A DNA stretch of 36,298 bases from an uncultured Ilumatobacter sp. (GTDB lineage Bacteria > Actinomycetota > Acidimicrobiia > Acidimicrobiales > Ilumatobacteraceae), in contig CALFRK010000177.1 of the NCBI GenBank assembly GCA_937919625.1, positions 1-36,298 on the forward strand. The letters run 5' to 3'. Position 1 is the stretch's first letter; each line of letters begins with the position of its first letter. This document shows positions 30,445 to 36,298 of this stretch, piece after piece. The notes beneath the pieces were generated by a model. The model saw only the letters and a list, made by a program, of their open reading frames with translations, was not told the DNA's origin and did no database searches. A program made the translations under genes and the position numbers.

Positions 30445-31835
30445 TGATCACCCTTGCGAAACGGAATGCCGACCGCCTTGGGCGGCCGCAACCGTTGTGC
30501 CGCAAAGACGAGCACGAGCAGCACGAGCACGTACGGCATCGTGTTCGGAAGCCATGTTGGCGCTGCGTCAGTGGCGAGGTACCAGATCAGGGATATCAAT
30601 CCGAGACCAGCTGCGAGCAAGCTGAGGCGCCCGTTTTCAGTGGTGCCGAGTGACTGCAGCATGCGCACGTATGACCCGGTCGGTGAACCCGTGTCAGCCG
30701 CATCGAGCTCGGGTCGCCTCGCATTGCGAGTGCTGCGACCCAAACCGACGGCGGTCGCGAACAAGCCGATGGCGATGACCAATAGCAGTCCACGCGTGGC
30801 GACGCCGCTTCCTTCGGAGTCGAAGTCGACCAGGGCGAGACCGAACGGGTAGCTGAACAACATCGCTCCGGCAAGAACTCCGAGCGCTCGCCAGTTTCCG
30901 AAGATCAGTGCTGCAAGGGCAATGAAGCCGCGGCCTGTGGTTTGGCCGCCACGGTAAAGCCCAGCCAACTCGAGCACGATGTACGCACCTGCCAACCCGG
31001 CGAACGCACCGCTGATCACCACCGCCAGGTACTTGTGTCGAAAGACATTGATGCCGAGCGACTCGCCGGCGGTCGGGTTCTCGCCACAAATCCGAATTCG
31101 AAGGCCAACCCGGGTACGCATCAACAGCCATGCCGAAAATGGCACGCACAGCAGGGCCAGCAGCGTGAACAGCGAGACGCCGGCGACGAGGCCGCGCAGC
31201 AATCCCGCTCCGTCCGATATGAGGAAGATGTCTCCGTCGCGAATCCAGCCCAGTAAATTGGCGATACCTGGAACTGTGAACTTGTCGAAGCCGTCGACGC
31301 GTGGCGACTGGGACACAGATCCGCCAGGTCTGCCACTGAAGACGCGCTCGGCCATATATCGGGTCAAGCCTGGGGCGAGGATGTTGATGGCGACACCCGA
31401 GACGATCTGGTCGACGCCGAACGTGACGGTCGCGATTGCGTGGAGGAGCCCGCCCAGGGCCCCGCCGATCAAACCGGCCAACAAGCCTGCCCACGGCGAA
31501 TCCCACTGGAGGGCGCCCCAGGCACCGAACCATGTTCCGAGAATCATCATGCCTTCGAGGCCGATGTTCACGACTCCGGCTCGTTCGGAGAACAGGCCGC
31601 CGAGGCCGGCCAGCAAGATCGGGATGGCCCACCGGACCATCGCTCTCGATGTGCCTTCATCAGTGAGCAGGGAGGTGTCGCTGACCATTTGAACGAGGGT
31701 GAGTACCAGTACGCCGAGGGTGGCCGCGCCCGACCATCTGGCCCATGCAGGGAGCGCCTTGAGTGCCGTGGCGAGATCTTGTCGCGGAGAATCCGGGCCC
31801 GGCGTCGTGTGCTGGATGTCGGTCACTGAGCTCAT
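30441..31835 (-). CDS. nucleoside ABC transporter permease (NupQ-like)
   Basis: A 464-residue membrane permease of the BMP-linked nucleoside ABC transporters (B. subtilis NupQ, S. mutans BmpD type; BPD_transp_2 fold). Typical segments: AGLGGLFSERAGVVNIGLEGMM (ERAGVVNIGLEGMM is the family signature), ATVTFGVDQIVSGVAINILAPGLT, and RIRICGENPTAGESLGINV followed by KYLAVVISGAFAGLAGAY, where the coupling helix contacts the ATPase. About nine hydrophobic segments. The N-terminal 40 residues are extra and polar; the C-terminal 70 include one more likely helix. 4-nt overlaps on both sides tie it to the second permease and adenosine deaminase 2. Confidence 0.92.
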   Translation of the reverse strand: MSSVTDIQHTTPGPDSPRQDLATALKALPAWARWSGAATLGVLVLTLVQMVSDTSLLTDEGTSRAMVRWAIPILLAGLGGLFSERAGVVNIGLEGMMILGTWFGAWGALQWDSPWAGLLAGLIGGALGGLLHAIATVTFGVDQIVSGVAINILAPGLTRYMAERVFSGRPGGSVSQSPRVDGFDKFTVPGIANLLGWIRDGDIFLISDGAGLLRGLVAGVSLFTLLALLCVPFSAWLLMRTRVGLRIRICGENPTAGESLGINVFRHKYLAVVISGAFAGLAGAYIVLELAGLYRGGQTTGRGFIALAALIFGNWRALGVLAGAMLFSYPFGLALVDFDSEGSGVATRGLLLVIAIGLFATAVGLGRSTRNARRPELDAADTGSPTGSYVRMLQSLGTTENGRLSLLAAGLGLISLIWYLATDAAPTWLPNTMPYVLVLLVLVFAAQRLRPPKAVGIPFRKGDH

Positions 31836-32941
31836 GCCGCTGCCTGTGCCATCTGTGCTGCGCGACGTACTTCATCGCGTTGTTTGATTCGGTTGACGAC
31901 TTCGTAGACGACCACCGCCACCAGCAGAATTGTTGCCTGCATGATGACGACAATCTCGCTCGAAGCCAAAGAACTGACCTGAAGGATCGCAGCGCTGGAG
32001 TCGAGGAAGCCGAAGAGGATCGCAGCAATCGCCATGCCTGGCGCTGTATTTCGACCCAAGAGCGCGACCGCGATACCGGCAAAGCCGAGGCCCTGGATGA
32101 ATCCCTGGTCGTAGGAATGATTGTCGGAGAGGATTTCGGGCATGCCGACGAGCCCGGCGACAGCGCCACCGGCGATCATGGCGATCAGCACCATCCGTTT
32201 CGGGGGTACCCCGCCTGCACGAGCGGCGGTCGGGTTCATGCCGGACGCTCGGACATCGAAGCCGAACCGGCTTCGGTTGATGATGACGTGGTAGATAATC
32301 CCGATCACGATCGCCAACACGAAGACACCAGTGAGATGGCGTCCCTTGGTGATCTCACGGGTGAAGATCTCAACGAAGCCGTTGAGATTTGGTAGCCATC
32401 CGGACTCGGCGATCTGTGGTGTGCCTTGATTGGCGGCAGTCGGATCATCGATGAAACGTGGTAGCAGGCCGGCGACCAGGGCGCCGACCGCTATGAAGTT
32501 CAACATGATCGTCGAGATCACCTCGTTGACACCGCGGGTCACCTTCAACAGCCCCGCCAGCCCCGACCAGGCTGCACCGACGAACATCGCGGTGAAGATG
32601 ATGACCGCGACATGCAGCGGCCCCGGCAGACCAACCTTTGATCCGACAACCGCTGCCGCGAATCCGGCCAGGATGTACTGGCCCTCGACACCGATGTTGA
32701 ACAGGTTCATCCGGAAGCCGATAGCGGCCGCGACGGCCGCCAGGTAGAGCGGGGTAGCTCGATTCAGCGTGTCGATCATGGACTCGAGCTTTGTCCCGTT
32801 CTCGAGCATCGTCTTGAACGTTTCGATCGAGTCGGACCCCGACACCTCAAGAACGATGGACGAGATTGCGATTGCGACCACGGCTGCGATGGTTGGGGCG
32901 GCTAGCGCAAGCGCGATGCGGCGCAGCGTCGATGCGTTCAT
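31832..32941 (-). CDS. nucleoside ABC transporter permease (NupP-like)
   Basis: A 369-residue permease, partner of the NupQ-like protein. It shares the same fold and signature (AAAIGFRMNLFNIGVEGQYILAG) and has the coupling loop RASGMNPTAARAGGVPPKRMVLIAMIAGGAVAGLVG. Other segments: TRGVNEVISTIMLNFIAVG and GLGFAGIAVALLGRNTAPGMAIAAILFG. Eight or more membrane helices. The ATG overlaps the ATPase stop by 4 nt, with gggggagaag just upstream as Shine-Dalgarno. The two permeases form the heterodimeric membrane channel. Confidence 0.93.
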   Translation of the reverse strand: MNASTLRRIALALAAPTIAAVVAIAISSIVLEVSGSDSIETFKTMLENGTKLESMIDTLNRATPLYLAAVAAAIGFRMNLFNIGVEGQYILAGFAAAVVGSKVGLPGPLHVAVIIFTAMFVGAAWSGLAGLLKVTRGVNEVISTIMLNFIAVGALVAGLLPRFIDDPTAANQGTPQIAESGWLPNLNGFVEIFTREITKGRHLTGVFVLAIVIGIIYHVIINRSRFGFDVRASGMNPTAARAGGVPPKRMVLIAMIAGGAVAGLVGMPEILSDNHSYDQGFIQGLGFAGIAVALLGRNTAPGMAIAAILFGFLDSSAAILQVSSLASSEIVVIMQATILLVAVVVYEVVNRIKQRDEVRRAAQMAQAAA

Positions 32942-34488
32942 TGCGCTTCTCCCCCTACTTGATCGGCGTGTTCGGCTTGTGATGCCGCCCCTGTCATATA
33001 ACTTCCGAGAGTTCGCGGGTTGACCTCTGCCGGGTCGAGCGTGGCGACGAGTCGGCCGTGGAACATCACCACGATCGTGTCAGACAGACCGATCAGTTCG
33101 TCGAGGTCGGCTGAGATCAAGAGCGTCGCGAGACCAAGCGACCGGGCCTCGCGGATCTGATTCCAAACGTCGGCCTGAGCGCCGACATCGATACCACGAG
33201 TTGGGTGGGCGGCGATCAGGACTGTTGGAGACGCAGCCATCTCGCGGCCGATGATCAGCTTTTGTTGGTTGCCACCCGATAGGCCCCGAGCGGTGACTTC
33301 GACGCTTGGAGTGCGGACGTCGAAGTCGGTGCGGATCTCTTCGGTTCGCCCTCGGGCCCCGGTTCGGTCGAGCCAGAAACCGTGTGAGAACGGTGCCACC
33401 GTCTGATGACCCAGTGCAGCGTTCTCCCACAGAGCGGCATCGAGTAGCAGGCCTTCTTGGTGTCGGTCCTGAGGGACGTATCCAAGACCAGATTCGCGTC
33501 GGTGACGCACGGGCGCCTTCGTGATGTCTTCATCGGCCAACTTGATGATGCCGGTCGAGATATGTGCGGTGCCGATGATGGCGTCGATCAGTTCCGTCTG
33601 CCCATTGCCTTCGATTCCGGCGATTCCGAGTACTTCACCGCGTCGTACCTGGAGCGACACATTGTCGACCGCGGGTCGCCTGTCATCGTCGAGCACGGTC
33701 AGGTTGGTAACGGACAGAGCAACCTCGTCGGTGACGGTGGAGTCGCCGGTCTCCGGCGATGGGAGTTCGGATCCGACCATCAGCTCGGCAAGATCGGACG
33801 CCGTCACCGAGTCGGCATCGACCGTGGTGACTGTCTTCCCGCGTCGGATGACGGTGATTCGGTCGGAGATCTCCAGCACTTCTTGGAGCTTGTGATCGAT
33901 GAAGATGATCGTCGCCCCGCTGGCTTGAAGCTCGCGGAGATTTCGGAACAGCTCTTCCACCTCCTGCGGTACGAGGACGGCCGTTGGCTCGTCGAGGATC
34001 AGGATCTTGGCACCGCGATACAGCACCTTGATGATCTCGACCCGCTGGCGTTCGCCGACCTCCAAAGTCTCGACGAGATCGTTCGGATCGACCTTGAGTC
34101 CATACGCCTCACCGACCTCGCGAATATGCTTTTCGGCCTCTTCGAAATCGATCCTTCCGCCAAACTTGGTCGGCTCCGATCCGAGGATCACGTTATCGAG
34201 CACGGTCATCTGCTCAGCCAACATGAAGTGCTGATGCACCATCCCGATACCCGCCGCGATCGCGTCCGTCGGCGAGGAGAAGTGGATCTCTTCCCCGTGA
34301 ATCGACATCGTGCCCTCGTCGGCACGCTGCATCCCGTACAGGATCTTCATCAATGTTGACTTGCCGGCCCCATTCTCGCCACAGATGGCGTGAATCTCGC
34401 CGAGCTCGACCCGAAGGTTCACGTTGTCGTTGGCGATGACGCCTGGAAAGCGTTTCGTTATTCCGACAAGTTCAATGGCTGCGGTCAC
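32938..34488 (-). CDS. nucleoside ABC transporter ATPase, two nucleotide-binding domains (NupO-like)
   Basis: A 516-residue double ABC ATPase of the NupO/RbsA type that powers the two permeases. Domain 1 has Walker A GENGAGKST, a signature-like ETLEVGERQRVEI and Walker B ILILDEPTAVL. Domain 2 has a degenerate Walker A region (GIEGNGQTEL), a good signature LSGGNQQKLIIGREM and Walker B-like VLIAAHPTRGIDVG. One weak domain is normal in this family. The start is GTG at 34488, fixed by the strong Shine-Dalgarno AGGAGGT (complement at 34494-34500). It is 160 bp after the binding-protein gene, across two hairpins. Confidence 0.95.
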   Translation of the reverse strand: MTAAIELVGITKRFPGVIANDNVNLRVELGEIHAICGENGAGKSTLMKILYGMQRADEGTMSIHGEEIHFSSPTDAIAAGIGMVHQHFMLAEQMTVLDNVILGSEPTKFGGRIDFEEAEKHIREVGEAYGLKVDPNDLVETLEVGERQRVEIIKVLYRGAKILILDEPTAVLVPQEVEELFRNLRELQASGATIIFIDHKLQEVLEISDRITVIRRGKTVTTVDADSVTASDLAELMVGSELPSPETGDSTVTDEVALSVTNLTVLDDDRRPAVDNVSLQVRRGEVLGIAGIEGNGQTELIDAIIGTAHISTGIIKLADEDITKAPVRHRRESGLGYVPQDRHQEGLLLDAALWENAALGHQTVAPFSHGFWLDRTGARGRTEEIRTDFDVRTPSVEVTARGLSGGNQQKLIIGREMAASPTVLIAAHPTRGIDVGAQADVWNQIREARSLGLATLLISADLDELIGLSDTIVVMFHGRLVATLDPAEVNPRTLGSYMTGAASQAEHADQVGGEAQ

Positions 34489-34493
34489 GCAGC

Positions 34494-34500
34494 ACCTCCT
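34494..34500 (-). promoter_or_regulatory. Shine-Dalgarno AGGAGGT of the transporter ATPase
   Basis: On the minus strand aggaggt ends 5 nt before the GTG at 34488, a near-perfect anti-16S match. It contrasts with the leaderless starts elsewhere. Confidence 0.8.
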
Positions 34501-34545
34501 CGTTGTGGCTGATCAGAAGTCGTAGGCCCCTGCGAAAACGCCGAA

Positions 34546-34635
34546 GCGGAGGCCGAACATAGTCGACCTCCGCCTCAAGTTGTTCAATGGAGTCCCCGGG
34601 ATTGTTCCGAGGAACGGTTCGCTGCAGAGCGAACC
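34546..34635 (-). other. two hairpins between the binding-protein and ATPase genes
   Basis: Hairpin 1 pairs gcggagg (34546-34552) with cctccgc (34567-34573), 7 bp with a 14-nt loop. Hairpin 2 pairs ggttcgct (34616-34623) with agcgaacc (34628-34635), 8 bp with a 4-nt loop, just after the binding-protein stop. Neither has a T-run. They could stabilise or partly end the transcript so that more binding protein than ATPase is made. Confidence 0.5.
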
Positions 34636-34648
34636 TCCGTGTTTGGGG

Positions 34649-35794
34649 TCAGGGTGCGGTCGGGACCGTGATGGTCCCGGCGACGATCTGAGCCTTGTAG
34701 TCCTCCATTTGGGCAATCTGATCGGCGCTGAGGAAGTCGCCTGACGTCGAGTACCCGACGCCATCAACCGACAGGTCGTAGACGACGTTGCCGGCGGTGA
34801 AAGAACCGGCCGTTTGCGACTTGATCGCTTCGTACACAGCGACGTCGACACGCTTCAGCATCGAGGTGAGAATGTATTCACGGACGTCCTCGCTCGCAGT
34901 GAAGTACTGATCAGAGTCGACGCCAATCGCCCAGACCTTGGTGCCCGACTCTTCGCTGCGCTCCTTGGCGGCTTCGAACAGACCTGCACCAGACCCACCC
35001 GCGGCGTGGTACACCACGTCGGCGCCTTGGTCGAACATGGCGAGTGCGATCTCCTTGGCCCGGTCGGCGGAGAAGAATCCGTCGAAGTCAGGTGCCATGG
35101 TGATGTACTGCGGAATCACGGTGATGTCGGGGTTGACAGCGTTTACGCCAGCGGTGAAACCAGCCTCGAACTTTTCGATCAAGCCGAAGCCGCCGACACC
35201 GCCGATGAAACCGATCGTGTTCGACTCGCTGTTCAGCGCCGCCGCGACACCGACCAGGAACGAGCCCTGCTCTTCGGCGAACGTGAGGCCGGCGATGTTG
35301 TCGGCATAGGGCACAGCGCCGTTGTCGAAGTCGAGCATCGCCGAATCGATGACCGCAAAGTTGGTGTCGGTGTTGTCGGCGGCGACGGAAACGACATCGC
35401 CCTCGAACAGGAAGCCAACCGCAACGACCAAGTCACTGCCGTCGGCCTGCAACTGCAGGAGTTCGGCTCGGTTCGAGCCGTCGGCGTTCGGCTCGGCGTC
35501 GGTGAACGAGATGCCAAAGTCGATGACAGCGCGGTCGATGCCCGCTGCAGCCGAGTCGTTGAACGACTGGTCGCCTCGCCCACCAATGTCAAACGTCAGG
35601 CCGACGTTGATCGATTCGGCCGGTGCGTCGGTCGCTGCCGGTGCGTCGGTCGCTGCCGGTGCGTCGGTCGCTGCCGGTGCGTCGGTCGCTGCCGGTGCGT
35701 CGGTGGTTGGAGCTGCATCGTCGTCGCCGCCGCAGGCCGCGAGGACCAGTGCTGCAGCGAGACCCGCTGCCAGTAGACCTTTGGTCTTGATCAT
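34649..35794 (-). CDS. BMP-family nucleoside-binding lipoprotein
   Basis: A 381-residue substrate-binding lipoprotein of the BMP/PnrA family, which captures purine or pyrimidine nucleosides for the ABC transporter. The signal peptide ends in lipobox LAAC with Cys21. Residues about 29-59 are a tether of repeated ATDAPA units. The binding domain then shows VGLTFDIGGRGDQSFNDSAAAG (family FDxGGxxDxSFN), VVAVGFLFEGDVVSVAAD, GFIGGVGGFGLIEKFEAGF, DVVYHAAGGSGAGLFEAAKE and VWAIGVDSDQYFTA. A gggggaaac-type Shine-Dalgarno precedes the ATG. It heads the bmp - ATPase - permease - permease - add operon. Confidence 0.95.
   Translation of the reverse strand: MIKTKGLLAAGLAAALVLAACGGDDDAAPTTDAPAATDAPAATDAPAATDAPAATDAPAESINVGLTFDIGGRGDQSFNDSAAAGIDRAVIDFGISFTDAEPNADGSNRAELLQLQADGSDLVVAVGFLFEGDVVSVAADNTDTNFAVIDSAMLDFDNGAVPYADNIAGLTFAEEQGSFLVGVAAALNSESNTIGFIGGVGGFGLIEKFEAGFTAGVNAVNPDITVIPQYITMAPDFDGFFSADRAKEIALAMFDQGADVVYHAAGGSGAGLFEAAKERSEESGTKVWAIGVDSDQYFTASEDVREYILTSMLKRVDVAVYEAIKSQTAGSFTAGNVVYDLSVDGVGYSTSGDFLSADQIAQMEDYKAQIVAGTITVPTAP
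35622..35704. repeat. 18-bp minisatellite, 4.6 units, in the binding-protein tether
   Basis: Units of ggtgcgtcggtcgctgcc at 35622, 35640, 35658 and 35676, with a partial unit at 35694, encode repeated ATDAPA in the stretch linking the lipid anchor to the binding domain. The complete units are identical. Confidence 0.95.
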
Positions 35795-35825
35795 GTTTCC
35801 CCCTTGTGGGACAGGAATTGGTGGA

Positions 35826-35850
35826 TGTTCACGTGAACACAGTGACGATA
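35826..35850 (-). promoter_or_regulatory. operator palindrome and -10 box upstream of the binding-protein gene
   Basis: tgttcacgtgaaca (35826-35839) is a perfect 14-bp palindrome. TATCGT on the minus strand at 35845-35850 is a plausible -10 box whose start point would fall near 35838, inside the palindrome. A regulator bound here would block transcription of the transporter operon. Confidence 0.55.
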
Positions 35851-35905
35851 CCCGCTGGTAGCTCCTAGATGCGCAACTTGACGCGTTGTCGTACCGATCG
35901 ATCGA

Positions 35906-35917
35906 TCACGTGAACAC
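35906..35917. promoter_or_regulatory. second copy of the operator core near the enoyl-CoA hydratase start
   Basis: tcacgtgaacac (35906-35917) repeats exactly the core at 35829-35840, 77 bp away, but its left arm is less symmetric (atcacgtgaac). It lies 25 bp before the ATG at 35943, where it could control the divergent gene. Confidence 0.5.
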
Positions 35918-35942
35918 GGTCGGGTTTTGTCAGACTGATTGA

Positions 35943-36298
35943 ATGTCCCTTGTTCTCACCGATATCACCGATGGCGTTGCACGCCTCACGCTCAACAATC
36001 CTGACGAACGCAACACGATGACGGCTCCGATGGTCGAGGCGATCGTCGAGGCGATGGATGTATTCGAGGCCGACGAATCGGTCGGGGCAATCGTCGTCAC
36101 CGGCGCCGGCACGGCGTTCTGTGCGGGTGCCAATCTCGGCAACCTTGAGACGGCGACCCGAGAGAGCCTTGCCAAGGTGTACGAGGGTTTCCTCCGGATC
36201 GCCCGTAGTCCGCTGCCGACGCTCGCAGCCGTCAACGGCCCGGCCGTCGGGGCTGGTATGAACCTCGCTCTGGGTTGCGACGTTCGGATCGCCGCCAC
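35943..36298 (+). CDS. enoyl-CoA hydratase/isomerase family protein, N-terminal part
   Basis: The first 118 residues of a crotonase-fold protein; the gene runs off the right edge. Seen in order: VARLTLNNPDERNTMTAPMVEA, AIVVTGAGTAFCAGANLGNL (first oxyanion-hole region, CAGANL) and LAAVNGPAVGAGMNLALGCDVRIAA (second oxyanion region, GPAVGAGMNLALGCD). These proteins hydrate or isomerise enoyl-CoAs in beta-oxidation and related pathways. The catalytic acidic residues lie partly beyond the window, so the exact reaction cannot be told. No Shine-Dalgarno or clean -10 box is seen before the ATG. Confidence 0.92.
   Translation, partial: MSLVLTDITDGVARLTLNNPDERNTMTAPMVEAIVEAMDVFEADESVGAIVVTGAGTAFCAGANLGNLETATRESLAKVYEGFLRIARSPLPTLAAVNGPAVGAGMNLALGCDVRIAA

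Noticed and set aside
32938-34488. Second ABC domain as a decaying pseudogene part
   Set aside because: A degenerate Walker A in the second domain is normal for NupO/RbsA-type double ATPases. The signature motif and the frame are intact.
35930-36298. Minus-strand open frame at the right edge
   Set aside because: The plus strand encodes an unmistakable crotonase N-terminus over the same bases.

Overview
This is a GC-rich chromosomal window from an actinobacterium, most likely class Acidimicrobiia. The assignment is an inference from gene order and protein style; there is no rRNA or marker tree. Supporting signs are the galU - moeA/glp - glpR-like order, a Ruc/FmdB gene beside it, the pmmB-like/upp/add grouping also found in mycobacteria, actinobacterial-type adenosine deaminases (NTDN motif), and many genes that start with GTG and lack a Shine-Dalgarno sequence. 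I recognise 30 protein genes (one cut by the right edge), one tRNA gene, several in-gene minisatellites and a set of short regulatory elements.

Layout. 1-143: a 42-bp tandem repeat array running off the left edge. 156-1156 (-): an FlK-like thioesterase and a lipoprotein with an internal duplication. 1279-4007 (+): the TldD/TldE protease pair. 4016-5710: a short-chain reductase/epimerase divergent from undecaprenyl-diphosphatase UppP. 5766-7733 (-): a Ruc/FmdB homologue without cysteines, MTA phosphorylase and an SAF-domain protein. 7853-13953 (mainly +): galU, moeA (candidate glp), moaA, a secreted protein of unknown function, moaC and a GlpR/SepX-like membrane protein, which looks like the actinobacterial Glp-GlpR division locus merged with molybdopterin synthesis genes. 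14001-14969: tRNA-Ala(CGC) followed by a VapBC-type toxin-antitoxin pair and a 15-bp copy of the tRNA 3' end, i.e. a very small tRNA-associated island. 15133-17295: a 720-residue single-pass membrane protein I do not recognise. 17471-21204: thiolase and PepN aminopeptidase, convergent.

21319-35794 is dominated by nucleoside salvage: a PfkB (adenosine-kinase-like) kinase, a PmmB-type phosphosugar mutase, uracil phosphoribosyltransferase, adenosine deaminase 1, a divergent QueF-like enzyme, a SulP anion transporter, then an operon (-) of BMP-type nucleoside-binding lipoprotein, ABC ATPase, two permeases and adenosine deaminase 2. Together with MTA phosphorylase these would import nucleosides, deaminate or phosphorylate them and recycle the sugar and base. 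The window ends inside an enoyl-CoA hydratase gene that shares a divergent regulatory region with the nucleoside transporter.

A pattern crossing the whole window: about 13 genes have a TANNNT hexamer ending 5-8 nt before the start codon and no Shine-Dalgarno sequence, the arrangement expected for leaderless mRNAs. I used it to choose many start codons. Operon heads with good Shine-Dalgarno sequences (transporter ATPase, BMP lipoprotein, thiolase, glpR-like, SAF) form a second class.
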